NCBI GenBank assembly: GCA_038212215.1
Contig: JBBQUT010000024.1
Coordinates: forward strand, 1 to 64,000
Length of the DNA stretch: 64,000 bases
Source of the DNA: JALZAI01 sp038212215
Lineage (GTDB): Bacteria > Actinomycetota > Actinomycetes > Mycobacteriales > Jatrophihabitantaceae
Direction: 5' to 3'
The first letter of the stretch is position 1, and each line of letters begins with the position of its first letter. Under the pieces are notes generated by a model that was not told where the DNA came from, did no database searches, and saw only the letters and a list, made by a program, of their open reading frames with translations. Of this stretch, positions 22,949 through 33,219 are shown one piece after another. A program made the translations under genes and the position numbers.

Positions 22949-25900
22949 TAATGCGGGCCGGTGCGGATGGGGTCTATTTTGATCACTGCGTAACTGGATC
23001 CGCCGGAGGTTGCGTCGGCAACGCCAGGGCTGCCTTCGGCCCACCGCGGGCCGCCCATCCGCGCCGGTGAAAAATTCGACGGCTTGACCCTTGTGTAGAA
23101 CTCGAGGCTGTTCGCCGGTAGCGGCTCGCCCGGCCTGAAAAAGGCTTTGGCCTCGTTGGCGATACCACCAAACCCGGTCCTTGGTGCCGTACCCCACAAC
23201 TCGCCCGTACGGGACATAGCCTGGACGGCGGCGGCGGTGTCCTCTAGCCGAACATACGGCCCATAGTAAGTTTCGCCATTTAAGACGAAGCCCGTGATCT
23301 CGTGACCGGCAACCGTGCCGACGATTTCCGGCTCGAACAACTGGGGGCGCATTGCCGACGGCGCTTCAGTTGAAAACTCGGACATTTCGAATAACGATAC
23401 ATATTTCGCGGGGCGCATTTGTATCGTGCGTGCCTGTCCCGGCACGGCACCCAAAACAGCCCCCACAACGGCCATTTTGCCGAGGTTGACTGCAGTTTCC
23501 GATGGTGTAGAGCCAAAGACTCTCGACATAAAAGAATGAAATACCGCGGGTACCAAGTGCGCCAACCCTACCGCCACACCTTGAGGGGTCCCCTCGGCGA
23601 GCTTATGCCGGAACGCTTCGGCATGGGTCACTGCATAACGTTCCTCTACGTCGCTGTTGAACAATCCGGTACTCTCAGTGATTCGCTGCTCTGCAACAAC
23701 CTCGGTCAAGCGGCTCATCGATTGAAAATCGTAGCCGGCGGCCTCCGCGGCCGCCCAGGCGGCCCTGTCCTGAGGAGTAAACTTGGAAGACTCTCCGTTC
23801 GAAACTACGCCCGTCTTGGCGAGGCCGAGTGGATCGATGAATGTGGCCGGGTTGTTGCCGGCATAGGCATAGAGGTTAGGCCCGTCGGCCATGCCATTGG
23901 GGTCGCGTTGGAGGAAGCGACCGAGCGACGGCGAATACTGGCGGGCCCGACTGTCATAAAGATCGAGCGGGAGTAAAAGTCGCTTTCCCCCATATGTGTA
24001 TGGGTTCGGATGCGTTACCGGACGCAGCAGGTGACCGAACGGCTCATAATCGTAACGCTCCGAAACCTGCCCCGCGGTGTCTGTCAAAAGCCGAGTTGAG
24101 CGATGCGGATCTTGGTGGTACCACTCTTCAGCACCACTTTGAGAAATTTGGCAACGTCGATCCGGAACATTCTCGTTTATATATTGGACTGCTAAGCCCG
24201 ATCCCAAATACTCCTCGAGGACATTCGCGCCGTCGGACAATAGGTACGCCTCACTGTTAGGTCGGCGCAACACACTCATGCGACCAGAGGGGCCGTAAAA
24301 TATTCGAAGAACTTCGGAACCAGTCGCCACATCGACGACGGCCGACAGACGGTTCCGATAGTTGTAATAAAAACGATTCACACCGTTACCGACGAGGTTG
24401 CCGTTGGGATCGTAGTCGAGAATCGCGCCGCCGACGCTCTCATACTGCCCGACCGAATTCACCGAGTACGGAACCTGCGGCTTTCCCGAGGGCCGCTCCT
24501 CAGTGCGGTCGCCTCCGCCATCGTATTGGTAAGTAAAGTCGGCGGGGTCCTGTGCCAGATTGCCGATAGCTTTGTCGATCTGCTTCTGCCCAGTTAGAGC
24601 GTTGCGCGGCCGCGGCGCGGGCGGCGGACCAAAAGCTTTGGGATCGATTACCTTGGTGGCGATCGGATAGAAACGCGTAAGCCGCGAGAGCGAGTCGTAA
24701 CTGAAGCCCTGTACGACCGACCGCCCTGGAAGTTTCGGCAAGTCGAGCGCCAGTCGACGATTCCCAGCCGCGTCGTGCAGATGCCGTGTTTCCAGCAGTC
24801 GTGTTTTGCCACGGGAACTGCTCACCGCGATAAGCCGAGCTGCGCCGTCGTAAGTGTAGTCGTCTCGGGTACCATTTCCGAGCGTCACCCGCGATAGGCG
24901 CAATCCGCGGTACCGATATCGAACTACCTCGTACTGCTGCTTTGATGTCGGCGAGCCCGGATAGTCCACGCCGTTGCCCAAATTTACGATTCGCTGCAGA
25001 CGCCCAAGCGCATCATAATAATACCGCAGTTCGCGGCCGTTAGGGTAGATGAGGCGTACGCGGTTGCCGCGCCGATCATATTCGCTTCGGACCAAGAGCG
25101 GCCCAGCAGGAGCGTTAGGCATGAGGTAGTGAGACCCCTCTCCGAGCATCCGCCCTAATGAGTCGTAAGAATATGACTGCTCGACGAATTCGTTACGCTG
25201 TAAAAGTAGGCGGCCGAGGCCATCGAACTTGTGGGTTTCTGACTCCTCCGCGCCCTGTGGGTATTGAACGCCGGGCTTGATACTGACTTTGTCGAGGGTA
25301 AGCCCTATTGCACGCCCGACCTCATCGATCTGAATAATTGTCCGCAAACCATTGCAGTCCGTCCGTCCAACAATATTGTCTGCGGCGTCGTATTCGATGT
25401 GGGTGCGTTCGCCATCACCGAACCTGGTGGCTACCCGCCGATCAATAGCATCGTAAACAAAAGTAGTCGTGTTTCCCGTGGCATCGATTACCGAACTCAA
25501 ATTTCCATTTTCGTCGTGCCTATAAGTGGTCTCAATGTCGGGCATTCGGACTCCGCCGCCCAAACCGTCAGCGGTCATTTCTGCGACCTCTTTCTCGAGA
25601 AGACCGTAGACGTCATATTGGTAGCGCCGCACATTCTCAAGCGGATTAGTGACCGACGTGAGGTTGTCGCGGCTGTCGTAGCCGTAGACAGTCCGATTGC
25701 CCAATCCGTCCGTTGTCGCCGTCCGACGATCTAGTACGTCGTAGTCGCTTAGCGAGGAGAAAACGTCATGGCGCAGGACCGTCCCTGTCGCCGGGTCTCG
25801 CACAATCTCGTGCCGATCCAATCGACTAACATTTCCTGTCCGGTTGAACTTTGTGCGGGAATAGTTGCCCAGCGCGTCACGCTCGAACACCATCCGGCCG

Positions 25901-28758
25901 GCTCCATCGTACTCGCGCATGGTCTCGGCCCCGCTGCCATCCAGTATGCGGAATAGCCGACGGCTGCGATCGTAGAAGAACTCGGAACCAACGTCGGTCA
26001 CTTTGCCCAGGAGCTTCAGGGCGGCGAACTCCGCATCCGGGGCGGCAGCAATGTCTGACGTTGGTATTGGTGAATCGAACAGATAGCGCACCTCGCGAAT
26101 GCAATTTGCTCTCTCGTCGTAGTCCCACGAGCGGCGGGCGAGCAGGTCGTAGGAAGCGTCTGATCGGATCTGAAACACACGTTCAACCGTAGGATTGCCG
26201 AGTTGATCGAAGCTGGTTTGACGGGCGTTTTCCGCCGCGTCGGTGACCTCGACTGGATGGCCCAACGCGTCTCGACGGATGCGAGAAACCTTCCCACGGC
26301 CGTCGACGATGCTTGAGGCTCTGCCATCGGCGTCATAAGCAATGCGGGTGGTCGACTGCTCCCCATCGCCCGCGCCCCGAGTGGTTCCACGAGGGAGCAG
26401 CCGCTCGTCGTGGGAATACGTGACGCGATTTCCGCGCGGGAGTGCAGTTGACACACGCATGTCTGAACTGTCATACCGATACTTTGTCCTATGGTGAACT
26501 GATAGATCTGAACCACCAAGCGTCTCCAACAGAAGGTTGTTCAACGCGTCATAGGCATAGGTGCGGACCTCAGGCCCATCGCCAGAAACTTCGCCGTATT
26601 CGTCTACATTGTCTCGTTCACTCCGTTCGAGCTGACCATTTCGGCCATAAACAAAACGCATTGTGTATTCGGGACCGCCGGAGACCCGCTCTAAGATCTG
26701 ACCATACTCGCTGACCACCGCACGCGAAGTTACGCCACGCGGGTTCGTCTGCGCGGTGATATCGCCGGCCTCGTTTACACCCCAGGTTGTCAATAGTGCG
26801 AGCCCTGCAGCGTCCCGTATTTCGCACCGCAAATAGCCATCACGGACACCGCTTAAGAAGTATTTTCTAACAGTTTCGCTCCCTGTCGCGTCGCGCGAGC
26901 GCAGCAGTCGGCCATGTGTATCGTAAGCAAGAAATTCCGTGGCGTTGCCGGTCAGCTCGGAGGTCCCATCTGGCAACGAACTCGGAAACCTCGTCTCGGG
27001 ATACCGTACTCGTAAGATGTTGGACCGGGGGGCGGGTGTGTATTCGTAATGAGTTAGGTGCCGAAAGTAGTCCTGATTCTCCTTGTAGTACGGATCAGCA
27101 CTCGATGTATGGCGCGGGTCGGAGACCGTTGCGAATTGCTGTGCATTCGGCTCAAAGGTTGACTTAACGATCACGTCGCTGGAATCCGCAGCGAAAATGC
27201 TTGGAAAAGGATTGCCATACGAGCCCCGGGAGGAGGCCGGTAAAGGCGCGTACTGTCGTCCGCGTCGAATCGTCGCGAGAACGTTCCCAAACGTGCGCCG
27301 CTTGACCGCAGTCAGCCGCGGATCCAACCAAGGCGCGTCGGGCTCAGCGCCGCCGTTGAGCGGGTCCGCATAATAATGATCGCGGCCCAGGAGGAACTGA
27401 CTCATACCGCCTTCCGGCGTGAGCGAGGCCACGAGGGCACCGTCTCGGTTGTAACGGTAGCGCCAGGTCAATTCCCGACGGTCACACGAGTCGACGACGG
27501 TTTCTCGCTTTACGATCAGATTACCAAGTTGATTATAAACATGCTCTACAGGATGGCCGTTGCGCTGATAGAAGATGGTCCGATGAGCGGGCAATTCTTC
27601 GGGACCATACCTCCAATCCACTTCTGGAAGGACGTTTTCGTATTCGAACTGGTATTCGCCGCTCCCTTGGCGTTGCCGAATGACTCTGTTGTGACTCGTC
27701 AAGCCCTTCGCGGCGCCGTATTCATTCTCAAGGAAGAGATGGCCGTCAGGGTCGACAATACCGTCCAAGTTGTGTGCCAGGTCTGGATTTGGCGTCGCCG
27801 ACCCATATTTATAACGAGTGGATAATCCGTCGGCGTGCCGCTCGGAGGCTGGACCGATCACAGCTATCAGATCGCCGACGTCATTATAATTGTAATGCCA
27901 TTGACGGGATATTTGCGTGAATCCGCCGGAGCGACGATAAGTTACTGGGTACGCCGTCATTACGATTATGCGATCTGTGTTGTCGTATTCGAATGTCACC
28001 TGCCGTCGCGGCGCGTTGACCTCGACGGCAAGCAATCGGCTTCTGTCGTCGTAACCAAAATACAGGTAATTGCCGTTGCGATCCACAATTGATTTTATGC
28101 GATGACGGCGGGTTACACCTTCACGTTCATAGGTGAAGCGAACGGCGTCAGGCGAGCATGTGACGAAAGAATCGCCGGTCGACTCAATGGTGTCGTGGTA
28201 CCCATCTGGCGGCACGAAATAGTCGTGCACCTCATGCCGTATGTAATGGTCCTCCCGCAACTCGCCGGACGATCGGACAACTGAGTTGGACTCTTCGCGA
28301 ATCCATAGATTGTAGCTGTAGTCCCAGTTGAAGCCGAGAGGTCCATGTGTGAAGGCTTGGTGCTTGTATGTCCGCTTGAACGCGAACTCAATGCCTGCGC
28401 CGTCTATCTTCAGGTCCGTGGCGGCGTATGTGAATTGGCCGTTGAAGAGAGTGACCGGGTCCGCTTCCGAGTGCTTGTTTAGCTCTGACCCCTCGTCGCA
28501 GTATTGCGCCTTGCTAGCGATATAGTTTGACAGAGACTCCCGAATCTCGACATTCAGCGTTGAACCCAGCAGATCCTCGAGTTCGCGCTGCAGATTCACT
28601 GAATGCAGGTCCTGTGGCTGCCGCTTTAGATACAGACCAACTGCCCGATTGATGTCCCTACGCAGAGAAAGCGACGACGCGACGGCGGATCGAATACGGG
28701 TTGCTACCACGTCCAGCGGATCGTCTGCCGTCGATGTAGTCTTTAGAGGTTCCGTCAT
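22948..28758 (-). CDS. RHS/YD-repeat polymorphic toxin protein
   Basis: The 1936-aa protein begins with a helical segment and then NGQFTYAATDLKIDGAGIEF, the entry of the RHS cocoon. Dozens of YD repeats follow (YDxxGRL, YDAxG, FEYDNTDR). The core ends RARQYSPSLGRFLQRDPNGM and NLYAYAGNNPATFIDPLGLA near residue 1640. After that about 290 residues are unrelated: a hydrophobic stretch and a C-terminus GELWGTAPRTGFGG ... NSLEFYTRVKPSNFSPARMG ... AVIKIDPI. This is the expected place of a variable toxin, possibly ADP-ribosyltransferase-like (low confidence). There is no signal peptide or PAAR/VgrG domain. Base composition is visibly lower in GC than both flanks, suggesting separate acquisition. It starts 11 nt after the 705-aa gene. 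Confidence 0.88.
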   Translation of the reverse strand: MTEPLKTTSTADDPLDVVATRIRSAVASSLSLRRDINRAVGLYLKRQPQDLHSVNLQRELEDLLGSTLNVEIRESLSNYIASKAQYCDEGSELNKHSEADPVTLFNGQFTYAATDLKIDGAGIEFAFKRTYKHQAFTHGPLGFNWDYSYNLWIREESNSVVRSSGELREDHYIRHEVHDYFVPPDGYHDTIESTGDSFVTCSPDAVRFTYEREGVTRRHRIKSIVDRNGNYLYFGYDDRSRLLAVEVNAPRRQVTFEYDNTDRIIVMTAYPVTYRRSGGFTQISRQWHYNYNDVGDLIAVIGPASERHADGLSTRYKYGSATPNPDLAHNLDGIVDPDGHLFLENEYGAAKGLTSHNRVIRQRQGSGEYQFEYENVLPEVDWRYGPEELPAHRTIFYQRNGHPVEHVYNQLGNLIVKRETVVDSCDRRELTWRYRYNRDGALVASLTPEGGMSQFLLGRDHYYADPLNGGAEPDAPWLDPRLTAVKRRTFGNVLATIRRGRQYAPLPASSRGSYGNPFPSIFAADSSDVIVKSTFEPNAQQFATVSDPRHTSSADPYYKENQDYFRHLTHYEYTPAPRSNILRVRYPETRFPSSLPDGTSELTGNATEFLAYDTHGRLLRSRDATGSETVRKYFLSGVRDGYLRCEIRDAAGLALLTTWGVNEAGDITAQTNPRGVTSRAVVSEYGQILERVSGGPEYTMRFVYGRNGQLERSERDNVDEYGEVSGDGPEVRTYAYDALNNLLLETLGGSDLSVHHRTKYRYDSSDMRVSTALPRGNRVTYSHDERLLPRGTTRGAGDGEQSTTRIAYDADGRASSIVDGRGKVSRIRRDALGHPVEVTDAAENARQTSFDQLGNPTVERVFQIRSDASYDLLARRSWDYDERANCIREVRYLFDSPIPTSDIAAAPDAEFAALKLLGKVTDVGSEFFYDRSRRLFRILDGSGAETMREYDGAGRMVFERDALGNYSRTKFNRTGNVSRLDRHEIVRDPATGTVLRHDVFSSLSDYDVLDRRTATTDGLGNRTVYGYDSRDNLTSVTNPLENVRRYQYDVYGLLEKEVAEMTADGLGGGVRMPDIETTYRHDENGNLSSVIDATGNTTTFVYDAIDRRVATRFGDGERTHIEYDAADNIVGRTDCNGLRTIIQIDEVGRAIGLTLDKVSIKPGVQYPQGAEESETHKFDGLGRLLLQRNEFVEQSYSYDSLGRMLGEGSHYLMPNAPAGPLLVRSEYDRRGNRVRLIYPNGRELRYYYDALGRLQRIVNLGNGVDYPGSPTSKQQYEVVRYRYRGLRLSRVTLGNGTRDDYTYDGAARLIAVSSSRGKTRLLETRHLHDAAGNRRLALDLPKLPGRSVVQGFSYDSLSRLTRFYPIATKVIDPKAFGPPPAPRPRNALTGQKQIDKAIGNLAQDPADFTYQYDGGGDRTEERPSGKPQVPYSVNSVGQYESVGGAILDYDPNGNLVGNGVNRFYYNYRNRLSAVVDVATGSEVLRIFYGPSGRMSVLRRPNSEAYLLSDGANVLEEYLGSGLAVQYINENVPDRRCQISQSGAEEWYHQDPHRSTRLLTDTAGQVSERYDYEPFGHLLRPVTHPNPYTYGGKRLLLPLDLYDSRARQYSPSLGRFLQRDPNGMADGPNLYAYAGNNPATFIDPLGLAKTGVVSNGESSKFTPQDRAAWAAAEAAGYDFQSMSRLTEVVAEQRITESTGLFNSDVEERYAVTHAEAFRHKLAEGTPQGVAVGLAHLVPAVFHSFMSRVFGSTPSETAVNLGKMAVVGAVLGAVPGQARTIQMRPAKYVSLFEMSEFSTEAPSAMRPQLFEPEIVGTVAGHEITGFVLNGETYYGPYVRLEDTAAAVQAMSRTGELWGTAPRTGFGGIANEAKAFFRPGEPLPANSLEFYTRVKPSNFSPARMGGPRWAEGSPGVADATSGGSSYAVIKIDPIRTGPH

Positions 28759-28769
28759 CGGCTTGACCG

Positions 28770-30887
28770 TTAGCGATAATCGTTAGAGCGTTCGCGCCGC
28801 ACCGCGGGTGCCACCAAAAGTTGCAACTTCAGGCGTCGAGCTTCCATGGCGGTAATTCCGAGACCGCTTTCAAGTGCGCCCACGTCCATCACACCGAGTT
28901 CACTCCGTTGCACGTCTTCGCCGAACATCTCGAGCAATTCGGCCCTATAGGGAACGTCGAGGTTCGCTACGGGTGTAGAAGCCAGTTCGTCGCCTGGGCC
29001 TATTTGACGGACTAAGTGTTCCATCGCCATATCGCTGTGCCAGAAATCCACCGCTCCGCGTGGATAGCGACGAATGGACCCTAGACTCTCCAGCATACGA
29101 GTGCCAATCTGCGAGGACAGAGCGTTTGCCAGGCGTATTCGGACGATGGCGGGAACACTTTCATCCCCTAATCGAGCGTCATGAGGAATCGGCGTCTCGA
29201 AGGTGATCGACTCGTCCGGCAGCAGCCATTGCCCAGGAACCTGTGCATCTCCAAAGTTCACTGTGTCACGAATTTGTCGCTGCAGCTCCGCCGACTGCTG
29301 CTCGATCATTTGTTGCAGCTCCGCAGCTCGGCCTGGGTCGGAATCTACGACGCCGCGCTGTAGCCAGTCGAACAACACCTCCCGCTGGTCTTCCTTAAGA
29401 ATGACGGGCCAGTTCACGGCCTGATGTAGCGCAGGCCCAGACTCCTCTTGGTCCTGAAGTGATGTGCACGCGCTGATGCCCCGTGACGTCAAGAACAGGT
29501 GCTTTTCGTTGAGGGGGGGAGGTGGCGGCGGCGCCCCGGCCGTTGTGGGTTCTACAGATTTTGGGCAACGGTAATATATGTGAACCTGGGCATTGAATTT
29601 CTCGGGAAAGTTCCTTGACATTCCTCGTAGGCGAACGGTTCCACTCACTTGGTTTCCGGACACCCCGGCCTCGATGCTGTGGAGCGAGCGCCAAAACGTT
29701 CCGCTCTGGAAATCGAACCAGAATCCTTGAGGGACACTTATTAGCAAGCTAGCCTGATCGTCCCACTCTCCTGTCATCCAGGAGTCGCCACCTCGGGTCA
29801 CGTCCAGTTCACAACCCGCTCCGAGCGTCAGCAGGTTCTGTGTGAAGTCCTTGGTTTGGCCTGGCTCTCCGTGCGGTGAGGGCCACTCTCCCGACATCCC
29901 AACCACCGCTTCCATTGGCTCCCACGCGACGTCGGGCTGTGCGGTGACTCCGCCCCCGGATGCCTGCTGCGGTTCCACATTCTCCCCGAAGAGATGAGCG
30001 GTTTCCAGGAAGGCGTCCACACAAATACCGGTGATCGACTTGGGTCTATTGATAACTAGAAATACTTCTTGAATTCCCTCCAGGCGCCTGGGACCGTTCG
30101 TGAATGTGTACTGGTCCTTATCTTCAACCATGTGAGGACGGGGCAGCATGTAAAACACGGCCCGGTTGGTGCCCATATGATATCCCGTGAAGATTTCGTA
30201 CATTTGCGTGAGGTTGGTGCTGGCGCCGTAGGTCTCGCGCTTTTCGCGAGAGTCGTCGGTCGTTTTTGTATTCTCTTCCTGGACGTGGGTCCCCCCGCCC
30301 CAAGAATGTTCGGCCGATATACTTGCGTCCACGACTTTGATCTGCGCCTTTACCTCAGCACCAATCTTGGACGAGTAAGACGTCGTCTCTGCGTTTGTTC
30401 CGCTCTTCCTCAGGTTCAGATTTGAGAGCGACCGACCGAGAATTTCTCCAGACTTCGTTACCGCTTCATATAACTCGCGCTGCTTCGGTTCAAAGTCTGC
30501 TATATACGGAAAGTCGGACAAGGGAATGACGCGATTACTATCTGCTCGCGGGAATACGGCGACCTGAAGCATTGCACCGTAACATGCATGGTACTCCTCA
30601 GTAAGCGGAATGGTCTCCTCTTTCCAAGCTCCTTGGGGGTCTGGTGAGGAGCCAGATTCCCTACCAACTTGGTAGCCCGTGATGCTGCATACGACTTTAA
30701 GATAGGTAACGGATCGATCACAGTATGTCTCTGGAAGTTCGCTCGGCTCGTGATAGAAGATCGAAATCGATGACCGCCATTTCGGCGGAAATGAGAAGTC
30801 TCCGGAACGAGTGTCCATCATATCTGCGCTGCCGGCCAATCGCTTCCACGGGATGTCCTGAGGCAGGCCAAGTTCCTGATATACCAT
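28770..30887 (-). CDS. Unrecognised 705-aa protein, operon partner of the RHS gene
   Basis: I do not recognise a family. It has no signal peptide or membrane helix. The N-terminal half is beta-rich with the segment NLNLRKSGTNAETTSYSSKI, a polar, repetitive region resembling surface/coat proteins. A proline run (APPPPPPL, about residue 470) links to a C-terminal helical domain with QQMIEQQSAELQRQIRDTVN. The end reads VMDVGALESGLGITAMEARR, a helix-hairpin-like unit. AAAGGA lies upstream of ATG 30887. It shares strand, low GC and an 11-nt spacing with the RHS gene, so it may carry, load or decorate the RHS shell. That is inference only. Confidence 0.6.
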   Translation of the reverse strand: MVYQELGLPQDIPWKRLAGSADMMDTRSGDFSFPPKWRSSISIFYHEPSELPETYCDRSVTYLKVVCSITGYQVGRESGSSPDPQGAWKEETIPLTEEYHACYGAMLQVAVFPRADSNRVIPLSDFPYIADFEPKQRELYEAVTKSGEILGRSLSNLNLRKSGTNAETTSYSSKIGAEVKAQIKVVDASISAEHSWGGGTHVQEENTKTTDDSREKRETYGASTNLTQMYEIFTGYHMGTNRAVFYMLPRPHMVEDKDQYTFTNGPRRLEGIQEVFLVINRPKSITGICVDAFLETAHLFGENVEPQQASGGGVTAQPDVAWEPMEAVVGMSGEWPSPHGEPGQTKDFTQNLLTLGAGCELDVTRGGDSWMTGEWDDQASLLISVPQGFWFDFQSGTFWRSLHSIEAGVSGNQVSGTVRLRGMSRNFPEKFNAQVHIYYRCPKSVEPTTAGAPPPPPPLNEKHLFLTSRGISACTSLQDQEESGPALHQAVNWPVILKEDQREVLFDWLQRGVVDSDPGRAAELQQMIEQQSAELQRQIRDTVNFGDAQVPGQWLLPDESITFETPIPHDARLGDESVPAIVRIRLANALSSQIGTRMLESLGSIRRYPRGAVDFWHSDMAMEHLVRQIGPGDELASTPVANLDVPYRAELLEMFGEDVQRSELGVMDVGALESGLGITAMEARRLKLQLLVAPAVRRERSNDYR

Positions 30888-31429
30888 TGCGTGGTCCTTT
30901 TAAGAGGGGCTTATGACCCTACGGAGATCGTGCGCTCGCCGACCCCACCAAACAGGTGGGTGTATCGAGTCGTGACGGATGACGCGGGGGAAATAGGTCT
31001 GAGCCAATGCCCCTCGTCGCGATCCTTTCTGTAGTGATAAATGACCTTGGTCGTCTTTCTAGCTCACAGGCCCCAGTTCCGTCACGCCCGGCGAGCGAGT
31101 AGCCTCCTTTGCTGTCGAAAATTCCCAGAAATCCGAAGTGGCGGTCGCAGCGACGCCCAGTGAGGCTGCTACCTTGTTATGCCGGAGATCGACGTCGTCA
31201 GGGACCCTGAAAGGAGGCTCCACCACCGGCCGCACTTTCGCAAGGCCTCGCGCCCGTCAAACTGCGCGCATAAGAATAGTGGTTGACTTATCCAGTACTG
31301 CATCCGTAAATCGTGATCTTTTACGTGAATAGGCTGCCGGGTCAGCAGCGTGGTGTGGACGGCCAGCAGGCGAGCACGGTGCTGATCGGAAATGCCCGTC
31401 CGCGCACCGGCTTGGGTTACCGGGCTAGG
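30888..31429. other. Intergenic region upstream of the RHS operon; no gene seen
   Basis: The stretch should hold the promoter of the minus-strand 705-aa/RHS operon in its first 200 bases. The part beyond 31300 is the flank of the decayed IS110. I see no open frame with coding character and no tRNA. Confidence 0.4.
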
Positions 31430-31880
31430 GGTCACCGTGACCGTGTAGCCGAGGGCGTCGAGCTGTCGGATGTGGTTGGCTCGGCGCCGTTCTGGAGTGG
31501 TCCGGTTGTCGTAGAACGATGGCCGAGTTCGCCGTAGCGGCTGGTTGGGTCCGCCAGCAGGTGTCAGGTGATGACCAGGAGCGAGCGAGAGATCGCAGCG
31601 AGTGCTCGGCACCTCCGGATGCGTCGCACCAGGCGGCGGTAGCGAGCGCCAAGGAAGGTGTTGGCGCGGCTGGCGGCGGACGCGGCTTCGGCGAGATCGG
31701 CACGCAGACGGGTGTAGTCGCGCAACTGTCGAATCTTGGGGGGTGGAACGAAGTACGGTCGGAGCATTCCGCGCTCGTCCTGAGCTTTGCCAACCACACG
31801 GCATCGAGCTTGTCGGTCTTCGGCCGGCCCGGGACGTTCTTCACGTCACGAGCGTTGACAGCCACACGGTCAGAGCGTGC
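31430..31880 (-). pseudogene. IS110-family transposase remnant
   Basis: Minus-strand frames give NARDVKNVPGRPKTDKLDAV followed, after a frameshift, by DERGMLRPYFVPPPKIRQLR and DYTRLRADLAEA, the RuvC-like N-terminal region of IS110 transposases. After a deletion of the centre the C-terminus appears: ANTFLGARYRRLVRRIRR, then FYDNRTTPERRRANHIRQLD ALGYTVTV. Frame changes and the missing catalytic middle make it inactive. It lies tail to tail with the HNH remnant and probably truncated it. Confidence 0.72.
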
Positions 31881-31899
31881 GCTTCGCTGCAACAGCGAG

Positions 31900-32338
31900 G
31901 GCGCTTCGGCGCCGTCACGCCGCCCAGCTGCACGACGTCCGGTTGCGCGCCGGTTCCCGTTGCGTCGTCGTCGCCCGCCGGCACGCTGGATGACCCCTAC
32001 GCCGGCGCCACTATTACCTTCAGCAAGGCCTGCGCCTACCTGGTGCCCCTGGACCACGTCGTCCCGTTGACCCTCGCCCGGGATCGATCTCGGCGCGGCG
32101 CGGTCAAGCCAGGCCGAGCGCGACGCCTACGCCAACGACCCGAACCTCGTGCTGCTCGCCGTCGACGTCGACGAGCACTCCAACGAGCAGAAGTCCGACA
32201 GCGGGTCGGGGGAGGGGATGCCCGCCGACCGCGGCTACTGGTGCGCCTACGACCAGCGTCACCATCCTCACCCACTACCGGCTCGAGGTGCCCGCCGCCG
32301 ACAAGGCCGCCATGACCGGCGTCCTCGCCCGGTGCTGA
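31900..32338 (+). pseudogene. Frameshifted HNH endonuclease (DUF1524/GmrSD C-terminal type)
   Basis: Spread over three frames are QLHDVRLRAGSRCVVV, GTLDDPYAGATITFSKA and LDHVVPL (the DHVVPL HNH histidine motif). Further on are AERDAYANDPNLVLLAVDVD, GEGMPADRGYWCAYDQR and LTHYRLEVPAADKAAMTGVL before TGA (32336-32338). This order is that of secreted DUF1524 HNH nucleases. At least three frameshifts and the missing N-terminus make it a pseudogene. Confidence 0.68.
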
Positions 32339-32411
32339 CCGCCTGGCGGCACCGTCGACCCGTGGCGCACGGAGCTTTCGAATCCACCGGCTGGCTCCTG
32401 TCGGAGCGGTC

Positions 32412-33185
32412 GTGGATCATCGGACGGTGACCAGCAGAGTGGGTCAGGCCGCGGCGCAGGACGGGGTCAACAAGCCCGACCCGCCGCTGGTGCTCGGCTA
32501 CGTGTCGCTGCGGCACAGCATCACAGCCAGCACCCGGACCGCCCTGGCCTACAGCAACATTCGGCGGATCTGGTGGCCCCTCGCCTACCTCGACCTGCCC
32601 TTCCTGTTCCTGCTGTTCAGCGGCGTCCTCGCCCTGCAGCCGAACACCTTCGTCAGCCTCGGCACCGCCAGCGGCCACCTCAACCGAGCCGGCCAGCCCG
32701 GCGCGGTCCCCGCGCCGCGAGCCGCCCGGCTGCTGTGGCTCGTGTTCACCGGCGGCATCGTCGTGGATGCCGCGAGCGTCCCGATCGCGGTCTTGGCCGT
32801 CGCTGGCCCGGGACCGTCGACGGTGACCGTCATGAAGGCCTGGTGGCTGATCGTGCTCGGGGTGCCGTTCCTCGGCTACATCCTGCCGGCCCTGATCCAG
32901 TCCTACCGCGGCCGCGGCGTCGCCACATGGACGGCGGCCACCACCGAGATCACCGGACGGACGGCGGTGCTCGTGAGCGTGCTGGGCAGCTGGCCCTGCA
33001 CCGGCGGCGGCAAGACAGGCGGCGGGAACGGCTTCGAACTGGTGAGAGCACTCGCGGCTGAGGCCCGGTCGCACGGGCAGATCATGGTCGGCGTCGCCCG
33101 CACAACGACCCTGGCCGGCAAGTACATCGCCCGCACCGGCGCCGAATCGTCCGCGGACAACCCGAGGCACCTACGCTGGCCGTAG
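32412..33185 (+). CDS. Hypothetical membrane protein
   Basis: The 257-aa protein has no firm family match. Hydrophobic helices are WWPLAYLDLPFLFLLFSGVL (about 54-73), LLWLVFTGGIVVDAASVPIA (about 106-125) and AWWLIVLGVPFLGYILPALI (about 141-160). The C-terminal 70 residues (GGKTGGGNGFELVRALAAEA ... RTTTLAGKYIARTGA) look like part of a small soluble acetyltransferase-like domain, unproven. GTG 32412 is used and no clear ribosome-binding site is visible. It stands in a decayed region of the island, so its integrity is uncertain. Confidence 0.45.
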   Translation: MDHRTVTSRVGQAAAQDGVNKPDPPLVLGYVSLRHSITASTRTALAYSNIRRIWWPLAYLDLPFLFLLFSGVLALQPNTFVSLGTASGHLNRAGQPGAVPAPRAARLLWLVFTGGIVVDAASVPIAVLAVAGPGPSTVTVMKAWWLIVLGVPFLGYILPALIQSYRGRGVATWTAATTEITGRTAVLVSVLGSWPCTGGGKTGGGNGFELVRALAAEARSHGQIMVGVARTTTLAGKYIARTGAESSADNPRHLRWP

Positions 33186-33219
33186 AAGTCGAACACGTGT
33201 TCTAGCCTGAACCGGTGGA

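Noticed and set aside
28770..30887. 705-aa protein as a Tc-toxin B (SpvB) or VgrG subunit
   Set aside because: None of the SpvB, FG-GAP or gp5/gp27-like motifs is visible.
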